From positions 1 to 6,839 of the forward strand of contig JAUVCJ010000128.1 in assembly GCA_030595765.1 (NCBI GenBank): DNA of 6,839 nt, in the 5' to 3' direction. Origin of the DNA: Thermoplasmatota archaeon (GTDB taxonomy: Archaea; Thermoplasmatota; Thermoplasmata; GCA-020350865; JAUVCJ01). The position numbers and the translations under genes are program-made. The notes beneath the pieces were generated by a model. It was not told the origin of the DNA. It saw nothing but the letters and a program-made list of their open reading frames with translations, and did not search any database. This document shows positions 1 to 5,831 of this stretch, one piece after another (position 1 is the stretch's first letter; each line of letters opens with the position of its first letter).

Positions 1-2350
1 CATTTGCACCTGCATGGAGGAATGCCATCGAGATGGTGTTGTAGGGCTGAAGGCCGTCAATTCTCCCAGTGACGCATGAACCTAGCAGAATCACAGAAGG
101 CCCAAAGCGCATGTCTTTTACATGAGCCACGTCAAAAGCACCACCAGCTCCTATAGGTGGCAAAACTGCAGATCCAACCACACTAGTTGGAACATACCAG
201 TAATAGAAGCCGTGTGCGGTGCCGTATATGAAGTTCGAGGATTCATAGTAAGGGCCTGTAATGTCCCTTCCTGAGGTTAATTCGGTGTGTCGTCCTGTAG
301 AGACGCCGCTTGAAGTGAATCCAGCCTGTTTGAACATAATATCTGCCTTGGCTGCTGAAGTCGCTGCAGAACCTACTGGGGGTTGACTACCAATGAAGGT
401 CATGGTGTTGTCCTTCCAGCTATCTGAAACTGATGGATCCTGAACATTGGCAACAGGCATTGTATCGATTATATCATAGTAGAAAAATGTTCTAGCCAAC
501 AGTGCGCTGACATCCTGAACGTCCCACCCATCTATTCTACCAACAGCGACATCAGCCGAAGGGTCTCCCTGAAGATCACGCGGTGGATCCTCAGGGTCGG
601 TATCGATATCAGAATAGATTATATCTCCGGGAACTCCAAAGCCTTGGGTAGCATCCCCAAGCCCGGCAGAGTCATAGTAATACTGCGGTACCATGTTCGT
701 ATCACCTAAGATACCTACATACATGGGATCAGTCTCAAGACGTCCCTGATAATGCTCAGCCAGTGCCACAATATCCTCAGGAGTGTCTATTGGCATTCCT
801 GCCAGTTTGCCAAGTAATCTATTAAGCTCTCTCTGAACCTTTAATGTTATGATGTTAGCATTCTCTATGACATCACTGTTAGATGCTGGGTCTCCACAAT
901 CCTTGCAACCAATGTACCCTTGTGTGTGTAGTGTAAAGTCGGGTTTTGCAAGTACGATACCTTGCCTGTGGGCAGTCAGATAGGGTCCCATGGATGAGAT
1001 GGCTGGCATCAAGGGGTAGATCGGGCTTTCAAGCTTTTCTATCTGGATGTCAAGAGTGAATGTACTGGTAAGGTCGGGGTCAGTTGGCAGTCTTCCTATG
1101 AGCTGGATTGCGTGCTTGCCGGTATCAGAATACATCGGTATCTGAGTATAGAAATGGGCGTATTCAGTAGGGGCAAAGATACCAGTACCATATCCAATGT
1201 TCTCATAGGCAGGCGAACCACCGAAGAACTGCAAAACATCGCCACCTTCTCCGCTCTCTTCAATAATGCCATTCTCGTCAGCATCAATGCCTATGTATGC
1301 ATAGATCCGAGCACCTGATTTGTCTCCCAGCGTCTCCTCGGATACGTCCATGTGCAGGTCTACTATCAGATTTGCATACTCGAAGTCTTCAGGTATATCA
1401 AAGTAAAATATTGGATTCTCTGCTGAGTTCTCTGGAGCGGCACCCGGATATGCTGCTGCATCCGAATCAGTGATGATGTCTGTAACCGGGTAACCTGTTG
1501 GTCTGATGGTCTTCAAGGATTTCATCTGATAAGTGTCTAGTGGATTGGAAAGGGTCACATAGGTAGCATTGCCGCCTACCTTGTCCTGAAGTATTTCTAA
1601 GACTGTATCTTCCACCTCGAGGTAATCCTTAAAATGGAGGGTGTTGCCGTAACCCAGAAGGTCACCTGCAACTATGGAATATTTTACTCCAAGTTCCGAG
1701 CATACTGCAGCTACTTCCTTGTCAACCTCATCAGTTACAATCACAGGTATCCCCAGGTAAGATGCAAGGGGTGCAGCAACAAGCGCCTGTTCATAGGCAT
1801 CAGGGTCGAAAGTCAATGTTCCAGCATCGTTTCTTGATGCTCCAATTAAAAATACGCCATCGCTTTGCTCCCAGTATGCTGAGGCCATATCCAGTGACAC
1901 TCTTTCGGGGTTGCCTGAGAATGTCCGGTTTATCATGGTGGTATGAAGGTCTGTTACCCTTACATCTCCTACAATCGTGTAATCCTTTATTGGATAGTTT
2001 GCAAGGAATCTAACAACTCCATCAGAGGACGTCGTCTCTGTATAGATGTCCTTTTCACCCTGGAATACCAGTAAGGGGTTTATCGATTCTCCAGCATCAG
2101 AGTAATGCAATGCCGCTGGCGTGGCGATCAAAGCATAGTATGGGGAGGAATCGGATGCAATTATCACTTCCTCCTTCTGGTTGTATACAGATGAAGAGGT
2201 CAGCAGGTCATCCATAGTGGCATCTCCACTCTCATATGCATTGTGTGCATCTCCTCCTTGAAAGGATACGAGGGCGGCCAGTGCGACCACTATTAGAAGG
2301 CCTGCTACTAGCATGGATGTCATTTTGTTCTTTGGTTGTTCATCGGACAA
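1..2350 (-). CDS. Secreted gingipain-like C25 family cysteine peptidase, 3' end cut by window edge
   Basis: This frame stays open for 783 codons from a TTG at 2350 to the window edge, so the C-terminus is missing. Residues 1-9 are hydrophilic and basic, and residues 10-30 form one hydrophobic segment, which indicates a signal peptide or membrane anchor and an extracellular protein. Residues 62-150 and 160-270 resemble cell-wall-binding-repeat-2 (CWB2) modules; the second has YEQALVAAPLASYLGIPVIV followed by a VAGD turn. Residues 356-363 (DADENGII) look like a calcium loop, and C482/C485 form a CxxC pair. The C25 domain begins near 540 with YVGILGD and ADVAVGRIDGWD. The catalytic dyad is H713 in GTAHG and C759 in LLGSCVTG, followed by SMAFLHAGA as in gingipains. 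Family membership is a confident call from these motifs. The substrate is unknown; surface-protein processing is a guess. The gene has its own promoter. Confidence 0.88.
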   Translation of the reverse strand, partial: MSDEQPKNKMTSMLVAGLLIVVALAALVSFQGGDAHNAYESGDATMDDLLTSSSVYNQKEEVIIASDSSPYYALIATPAALHYSDAGESINPLLVFQGEKDIYTETTSSDGVVRFLANYPIKDYTIVGDVRVTDLHTTMINRTFSGNPERVSLDMASAYWEQSDGVFLIGASRNDAGTLTFDPDAYEQALVAAPLASYLGIPVIVTDEVDKEVAAVCSELGVKYSIVAGDLLGYGNTLHFKDYLEVEDTVLEILQDKVGGNATYVTLSNPLDTYQMKSLKTIRPTGYPVTDIITDSDAAAYPGAAPENSAENPIFYFDIPEDFEYANLIVDLHMDVSEETLGDKSGARIYAYIGIDADENGIIEESGEGGDVLQFFGGSPAYENIGYGTGIFAPTEYAHFYTQIPMYSDTGKHAIQLIGRLPTDPDLTSTFTLDIQIEKLESPIYPLMPAISSMGPYLTAHRQGIVLAKPDFTLHTQGYIGCKDCGDPASNSDVIENANIITLKVQRELNRLLGKLAGMPIDTPEDIVALAEHYQGRLETDPMYVGILGDTNMVPQYYYDSAGLGDATQGFGVPGDIIYSDIDTDPEDPPRDLQGDPSADVAVGRIDGWDVQDVSALLARTFFYYDIIDTMPVANVQDPSVSDSWKDNTMTFIGSQPPVGSAATSAAKADIMFKQAGFTSSGVSTGRHTELTSGRDITGPYYESSNFIYGTAHGFYYWYVPTSVVGSAVLPPIGAGGAFDVAHVKDMRFGPSVILLGSCVTGRIDGLQPYNTISMAFLHAGAN

Positions 2351-2358
2351 TTAACCAT

Positions 2359-2362
2359 CTCC
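2359..2362 (-). promoter_or_regulatory. Ribosome binding site GGAG selecting the TTG start of the C25 peptidase
   Basis: GGAG lies 8 nt upstream of the TTG at 2350. An in-frame TAA directly precedes the TTG, so translation cannot begin further upstream in this frame. The next in-frame start, ATG at 2323, is preceded by AAAGAACAAA and has no such site. An ATG at 2343 is in another frame and stops after seven codons. Starting at TTG also gives a normal hydrophilic N-region before the hydrophobic segment. Confidence 0.7.
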
Positions 2363-2369
2363 GTTTTCA

Positions 2370-2378
2370 ATTAGTAAT
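2370..2378. promoter_or_regulatory. Palindromic ATTAGTAAT, downstream member of a pair flanking the TATA box
   Basis: ATTA-G-TAAT is a perfect dyad. It sits where transcription of the C25 gene should start, about 25 bp downstream of the TATA box. An exact second copy lies at 2422-2430, on the other side of the box. A repressor bound here would block initiation, but regulator identity and function are unknown. Confidence 0.35.
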
Positions 2379-2393
2379 TAGGCCTTAAATGAG

Positions 2394-2401
2394 TATTTAA
2401 A
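2394..2401 (-). promoter_or_regulatory. Archaeal TATA box (TTTAAATA) of the C25 peptidase gene
   Basis: On the minus strand TTTAAATA is preceded by the purine-rich stretch CGAAATAG, which could be a BRE. The box centre is about 48 nt upstream of the TTG start. At the usual archaeal spacing of roughly 25 nt, transcription would begin near 2373, leaving a leader of about 20 nt that contains the GGAG site. Box and spacing are visible; use as a promoter is inferred. Confidence 0.6.
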
Positions 2402-2414
2402 CTATTTCGTATTT

Positions 2415-2439
2415 GCTTGACATTAGTAATAGCTTGACA
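2415..2439 (-). promoter_or_regulatory. Two direct repeats of TGTCAAGC upstream of the C25 promoter
   Basis: Minus-strand TGTCAAGC occurs at 2439-2432 and again at 2422-2415, exactly 17 bp apart. The nearer copy ends 13 bp before the TATA box, just beyond the likely BRE. Direct repeats at this position are typical of activator sites in archaeal promoters. No regulator gene is visible here, so this is a positional inference only. Confidence 0.35.
2422..2430. promoter_or_regulatory. Palindromic ATTAGTAAT, upstream member of the pair
   Basis: This is an exact copy of the 9-bp dyad at 2370-2378. The centres are 52 bp apart, close to five helical turns, so proteins on both sites would face the same side of the DNA with the TATA box between them. 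The site lies between two TGTCAAGC repeats. AT-rich 9-mers do recur by chance, so confidence is limited. Confidence 0.33.
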
Positions 2440-2467
2440 ATGATAAGGTTTTCGATTCTGGGCGGAG

Positions 2468-2683
2468 TTAGAATTTGACTAGAATTGTTCTGAAATTAAT
2501 GATGGAATGCTCAAGTGCAACGGTCAAGTTCTCTGCCTCCGATGCAATGGCTAGTGTTGGTGCTATTGCAGGGAAGGGGTAGGCGGTGGGGATGGAAAAG
2601 GGTTGCGGCGGTAAGTGTTGGGTTTGCTTAGTTTTACCTATAGCTCGCTTATCAGACTGTCTGCTAAACGGAGTGGTGTTCAA
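2468..2683 (-). pseudogene. Remnant of a duplicated surface-protein N-terminal segment
   Basis: An open frame of 71 codons starts at a TTG overlapping the stop of the upstream gene and ends at 2468. Residues 46-62 (AIASEAENLTVALEHSI) match residues 58-74 of the 613-aa protein (AIASEAENLSIAVEHSI). The proline-rich stretch before this is alignable at DNA level but in a different frame: in the frame used by the other copy, this copy reads RNPFPSPPPT and then meets a stop, because the spacer to the conserved block differs by 2 nt. The similarity ends right after EHSI, and there is no ribosome binding site or membrane signal. A decayed fragment is more likely than a working 71-aa gene. Confidence 0.5.
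2502..2609 (-). repeat. Dispersed direct repeat, copy B (about 108 bp)
   Basis: By eye this aligns to 4790-4895 in the same orientation. The first 51 aligned bases differ at 7 positions, and the far end shares GGAAAAGGGTTGCGGC almost exactly. The middle differs more and carries a 2-nt length difference. It lies directly downstream of the small membrane protein gene, so copies A and B bracket the membrane half of the 613-aa gene plus that gene. Confidence 0.75.
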
Positions 2684-3141
2684 TTATCGGACTCTTGCAT
2701 ACCCAAGAAATAAGTTTTGATTGTCTTTCTTAATACCTTCTTCAATTGTTTGTATTGTTTGTCTGAAAGCATTAAAGGTGCAAGTTTAATTGAAGTGTTA
2801 TTATTTAAATGAAATGTGATTGTTTTAGCATAGTTTACACGTTTAACCTCATTGAAATTAAGATTATTATACTTTTTTTGACTTAATTGGATATGATCGT
2901 GATATATCTCTACATCTTGACAATTAAATAAAAGTAAACCTAAGTAAATCTGAAAGCAAACAGTCATTATAAAAGCAGCAATATAGGCATCTTCCATTCC
3001 TGTATAATCCCCATTGATAAATACCCTAATGATTCCAATTATGCCAGCATACCATGCGACTAAAAATAACAATATAGTTATTATTAGCGAATTTTTCGTT
3101 GCTGTTATTGGCGCCTTTAATATTGGGATTTCATTTTCCAT
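2680..3141 (-). CDS. Small two-TM membrane protein with PH-like (bPH/YcxB-type) tail
   Basis: This 153-aa protein is not recognised as a named family member. Residues 18-42 and 51-72 are strongly hydrophobic and read as two membrane segments. Residues 74-141 carry alternating short strands (VEIYHDHIQLS, then NFNEVKRVNY, TITFHL, TSIKLAP) and end in a lysine-rich helix (QYKQLKKVLRK). That is the layout of bacterial PH or YcxB-like domains, which usually sit on the cytosolic face of the membrane; ligand and role are unknown. The ATG at 3141 has an excellent AGGAGG 8 nt upstream, and the gene begins 27 nt after the preceding stop, so co-transcription is likely. It is very AT-rich (16 G/C in the 60 bases 2701-2760), unlike the methyltransferases. 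A role as protective partner of the preceding protein is possible but unproven. Confidence 0.72.
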   Translation of the reverse strand: MENEIPILKAPITATKNSLIITILLFLVAWYAGIIGIIRVFINGDYTGMEDAYIAAFIMTVCFQIYLGLLLFNCQDVEIYHDHIQLSQKKYNNLNFNEVKRVNYAKTITFHLNNNTSIKLAPLMLSDKQYKQLKKVLRKTIKTYFLGMQESDN

Positions 3142-3149
3142 GTTATCAT

Positions 3150-3155
3150 CCTCCT
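3150..3155 (-). promoter_or_regulatory. Consensus ribosome binding site AGGAGG of the small membrane protein
   Basis: AGGAGG on the minus strand lies 8 nt before the ATG at 3141 and is a full match to the anti-Shine-Dalgarno core. It is the strongest site of this kind inside the 613-aa/153-aa gene pair, and suggests the small protein can be translated efficiently on its own from the shared transcript. Confidence 0.75.
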
Positions 3156-3168
3156 ATAATGCATATCT

Positions 3169-5010
3169 TCAACTAAAAACTAACTTTAGATCTTTCCTAT
3201 AAACTAAAAATGCAAGTAAAATCGAAATTGCACTCATTATTACTGAGACTCCAGAAATTATATCGGGGCTTTTACTTTCAAATATCGCCTTTAACCCTGC
3301 AGAGGCTGCTATTCCAGCAGATACAAAGGCAAATAGTATGCAAATAGAGTATTTCACAGTGTCACCGGTTTTTAAACCTAATTTTGCCTCACTAGATAAT
3401 AATACACTTAAAAAAGTAAATAATAGTGAAGCTCCTGCGAGTTTTGATAAGATAGTTGAATCCGATTCAGTGTATGCGAAATAAAATGATATAAATGCTG
3501 TTGCTATGCTTGCGATAAGTACAATCTTAGTCACCACTTCTAACCAATTAGCATCCTCATTAACACTTTCATAGTCAGATGACCCTTCGACATCACGTGC
3601 TAGGCTTTCATCGGTTTCTTCTATACTTTCCCCACTTGCTTCAAACGAAGCAACAATTAACATTACCATAAAGAGAGATATTGCTATTGAACCAATAATT
3701 GACGTAATCGGCCCTCCCAATTTGAGAATAAGAAATATTATTGAAATTATAGTAGTAATCAATATTGCTTCTGGAGAAAATAAAACTCCAAATATTTTTA
3801 AGATATGGCTAGGCATATCAAAATTATCCTGTGAAGATTCAATCATCATCATTATGAAGAGTGGTGAGACGGATTGAATAATCTTTTTGAAAAACTCAAT
3901 GGGGGATGACATGAAATCATTGATAACATTGCGAATCAAATCTAGCACCATATCCACAATAAACTCAAGCGCCTTCTGCACCCTGGCAACGGCCTTATTG
4001 AACCCATCAACGAATTCGTCCCACCCGTCAGCCACCGCCTCTACGATTTGGCCTAGAACGCCAGTAATCTCCTCTGCGTACACGATGCTGTTGTAGTTGT
4101 TGTCCGTTACTCTGAGGACTGGCATCACTGATAGTAAATCATTGGCTCCAATATCGACCACTCTCTGGTAAGTGAGAACACCATTCTCATTCGCTATCAG
4201 ATCCATGGAATAGCCGCCGCCGCTGATGACATACAACGAGATGTCTTTGATCCCGACATTGTCGCTAACAGTGACTGTTACCGATAGTTGTCCATTGCCC
4301 ATCGACAAGGAAAAGCTATGGATCTCCGGAGCCATCCTATCGTATGCAAGAGAATTGTATGTGGCTCTGACACCTTCGATCTTTTTGTTGAGGTAGGTGC
4401 AACTGTCATCCGGGTTAGTTACTATGGAAGGGTTATTGTAAACGGAATGAAGTCTTGTATCATCTGGGAATTTGTCAAGGGCCTGCTCCCAGGTAAGATT
4501 ACCATACAGCTCTTCTGCTTTTTCGACCATCTGGTTCTCGTAGTAGTCTGGCGTGCTCATATCCTCGCATTTGTCCATGAGCACTTGCTCGCAACCCTCG
4601 TTGGAAATCTGTGCGAGGGTTGCTCGGGAAAGGCCGTCACCATCGGTGTCGGTGTTGGCGCCGTATGCAATGCCTTCAGTCTTGTCGGGACAGCCGTCGT
4701 CGTCGCTGTCCGCGTCCCAGAGCAACCCCTGGTGGATGGATGGCATCATATCAACCGAGCTGGAGCTATCCAAGAAAGAATGGTTGCCAATAGAGTGCTC
4801 AACTGCAATGCTCAGGTTCTCTGCCTCCGATGCAATAGCTGGTGGCCAGCAATTGCTGGGATGGGTAGGCGGTGGTGTGGGAAAAGGGTTGCGGCAAAGG
4901 CGGTTGTAGCTCTTTTCGCTATGCTTCACATCCATAATATACCCATTTTTCAAGCATTCCAAAAGAGGTGGATACCAATAAACTCGTTGCTGTCGGCATT
5001 TTTGACCCAT
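3169..5010 (-). CDS. Surface-type protein: TSP3-like calcium loops, Ig-like domain, six-TM C-terminus; N-terminus doubtful
   Basis: The frame has 613 codons. Residues 1-57 look non-native: no signal peptide, cysteines and a proline-rich stretch. Residues 58-74 (AIASEAENLSIAVEHSI) are shared with a remnant near 2500. Residues 99-107 (DADSDDDGC) and 119-128 (NTDTDGDGLS) are thrombospondin type 3-like calcium loops. Residues 225-312 fit an Ig-like domain (VTVTVSDNVGIKDISLYV). Residues 313-385 are amphipathic helices. Membrane segments are predicted near 415-433, 434-455, 489-513, 519-540, 552-575 and 584-603, with an acidic loop at 456-488. The modules imply an exported, membrane-held protein, yet an export signal is missing, so the 5' end may be lost or the start misplaced. 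The ATG at 5010 lies 5 nt after the upstream stop and has no ribosome binding site. From about residue 370 the DNA becomes much more AT-rich, suggesting a mosaic. Function unknown. Confidence 0.68.
   Translation of the reverse strand: MGQKCRQQRVYWYPPLLECLKNGYIMDVKHSEKSYNRLCRNPFPTPPPTHPSNCWPPAIASEAENLSIAVEHSIGNHSFLDSSSSVDMMPSIHQGLLWDADSDDDGCPDKTEGIAYGANTDTDGDGLSRATLAQISNEGCEQVLMDKCEDMSTPDYYENQMVEKAEELYGNLTWEQALDKFPDDTRLHSVYNNPSIVTNPDDSCTYLNKKIEGVRATYNSLAYDRMAPEIHSFSLSMGNGQLSVTVTVSDNVGIKDISLYVISGGGYSMDLIANENGVLTYQRVVDIGANDLLSVMPVLRVTDNNYNSIVYAEEITGVLGQIVEAVADGWDEFVDGFNKAVARVQKALEFIVDMVLDLIRNVINDFMSSPIEFFKKIIQSVSPLFIMMMIESSQDNFDMPSHILKIFGVLFSPEAILITTIISIIFLILKLGGPITSIIGSIAISLFMVMLIVASFEASGESIEETDESLARDVEGSSDYESVNEDANWLEVVTKIVLIASIATAFISFYFAYTESDSTILSKLAGASLLFTFLSVLLSSEAKLGLKTGDTVKYSICILFAFVSAGIAASAGLKAIFESKSPDIISGVSVIMSAISILLAFLVYRKDLKLVFS
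4790..4895 (-). repeat. Dispersed direct repeat, copy A (about 106 bp)
   Basis: This is the partner of 2502-2609 and lies inside the 613-aa frame, covering roughly residues 39-74. In the 17-codon block both copies share, eight codons differ; five changes are silent and three conservative (S/T, I/V, V/L). That pattern shows the minus frame was under protein-level selection before or after duplication. Beyond codon 74 the two loci diverge completely: copy A continues into the TSP3-like region and copy B does not. Confidence 0.75.
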
Positions 5011-5018
5011 AGGGGTCA
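5003..5018. other. Perfect 6-bp inverted repeat at a gene junction
   Basis: TGACCC-ATAG-GGGTCA forms a stem with a four-base loop. It contains the stop codon of the methyltransferase (5016-5018) and the proposed ATG of the 613-aa frame (5010). On the minus strand it is followed by AAAAA, not T, so it is not a terminator for these genes. On the plus strand a T-run follows (CATTTTTTC), but no plus-strand gene needs it. It could mask the ATG in mRNA, further weakening that start. Confidence 0.35.
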
Positions 5019-5819
5019 GTCCATTTTTTCTAGAGTAGCAATGAAGCCAGGCAATGCCGGAACAAAATCGTGGTAGTAGAAAAGAAATCTCAGCAGTGAT
5101 TCAGGGATTAAGTTGTACAATTTAGAACCTGTCAGGAAAACCCCATGGGTCTTGGTCCCACCAAGTGTCATGCCGGAGCCTTGGGCCAGTCTGGAAATCG
5201 AATCTTTGCCGTATCCTTCCACCCTGTGCACTCCTGGGTGCATTGTTTCAATGAAACAGAACTCTGGATGCAGTATCTCGTCGCCACTGAGCCATTTCTC
5301 CCTAAGGGCTGGCCGCATCAACCTCAACATGTGCTGAGTTATGCTTTCTGAATGCGGACACGTTACAACAAATCTGCCACCTGTTTTTAGCAATCTTCCG
5401 GCTTCTTGAAGTAGCTGTCCAGGATAGTCCAGGTGCTCGATGACATCTGATGAAAGAATAGCATCAATGCTACCATCCCGAAAAGGCACCCCATCCAAGA
5501 TGTCAGCCCTTAAGAAATGAACTTGAGACTCCTGCTGTATGCCGTATTCAAGCTCATTCTTGGAGACATCAATGCCAAAGCATTCAATATCAGGCCTGAA
5601 CTCTGCAAGAGATCGTATCAATATGTTATTGCCACAACCCATGTCGATCACCGTTTTTGGGGAGCCAACAAGTATCATTTCGATAACAGTTCGGTATTTG
5701 TAAAGGGACATCTGCCGGTAGTAGCTCCAGGATTGGAATGATTTTCCGTAATCATCAGCAAACCTCTGGGTGTTCCTGAGTATTATATCCTCAAGCCTGG
5801 ACCTGTCCGCTCTGAGCAA
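5016..5819 (-). CDS. Class I SAM-dependent methyltransferase (second of pair)
   Basis: The protein has 267 aa from the TTG at 5819, or 270 aa from GTG at 5828. Numbering from the GTG, motif I is VIDMGCG at 60-66, the acidic SAM-ribose contact region is FGIDVSKNELE at 84-94, the motif IV region is SSDVIEHL at 126-133, and LLKTGGRFVVTCPH at 146-159 is the following strand. This is the Methyltransf_11/UbiE-like fold, and the length is normal. The C-terminal 110 residues, which would set the substrate, are not recognised; PESLLRFLFYYHDFVPALPG is weakly hydrophobic. The GTG overlaps the previous stop as GTGA, but the perfect GAGGTGA lies across that GTG and so better serves the TTG. The gene follows another methyltransferase, suggesting successive or paired methylation, perhaps of a glycan, lipid or small molecule. 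Substrate unknown. Confidence 0.85.
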   Translation of the reverse strand: MLRADRSRLEDIILRNTQRFADDYGKSFQSWSYYRQMSLYKYRTVIEMILVGSPKTVIDMGCGNNILIRSLAEFRPDIECFGIDVSKNELEYGIQQESQVHFLRADILDGVPFRDGSIDAILSSDVIEHLDYPGQLLQEAGRLLKTGGRFVVTCPHSESITQHMLRLMRPALREKWLSGDEILHPEFCFIETMHPGVHRVEGYGKDSISRLAQGSGMTLGGTKTHGVFLTGSKLYNLIPESLLRFLFYYHDFVPALPGFIATLEKMD

Positions 5820-5824
5820 AAAAC

Positions 5825-5831
5825 TCACCTC
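5825..5831 (-). promoter_or_regulatory. Perfect Shine-Dalgarno GAGGTGA embedded in the end of the upstream gene
   Basis: GAGGTGA is a 7-nt exact complement of the usual 16S rRNA 3' end and lies 5 nt before the TTG at 5819. Its TGA is also the stop codon of the upstream methyltransferase, and the GTG inside it is the overlapping alternative start. Ribosomes ending on the first gene are thus positioned on the site for the second, which favours translational coupling and the TTG start. Confidence 0.65.

Larger units (their letters stand above)
2351..2679. other. 329-bp gap between the small membrane protein gene and the C25 gene
   Basis: The right part (2502-2609) is the decayed copy of the segment also present at 4790-4895. 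The left part (2351-2440) holds the promoter and putative operator sites of the C25 gene. Between them, and at 2610-2679, I see no convincing gene, RNA or terminator. A perfect 11-bp odd palindrome CAGAC-T-GTCTG occurs at 2653-2663 shortly after the upstream stop, but its one-base loop and lack of a T-run make it a poor terminator. Confidence 0.6.

Noticed and set aside
1096..1318. Short frames on both strands inside the C25 gene
   Set aside because: They overlap the continuous 783-codon peptidase frame and have low-complexity products.
2653..2663. CAGAC-T-GTCTG palindrome as terminator of the membrane-protein operon
   Set aside because: The loop is one base and no T-run follows on the minus strand; archaeal termination usually relies on T-tracts.
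2502..4895. Insertion sequence or composite transposon bounded by the two ~107-bp copies
   Set aside because: There is no transposase, terminal inverted repeat or target-site duplication, and the copies carry coding-type substitutions rather than mobile-element ends.
4288..5076. Long plus-strand open frame (262 codons) opposite the 613-aa gene
   Set aside because: It lies antisense to a frame with clear TSP3 and Ig-like motifs, shows no domain-like pattern, and the silent changes in the repeat copies support the minus frame.
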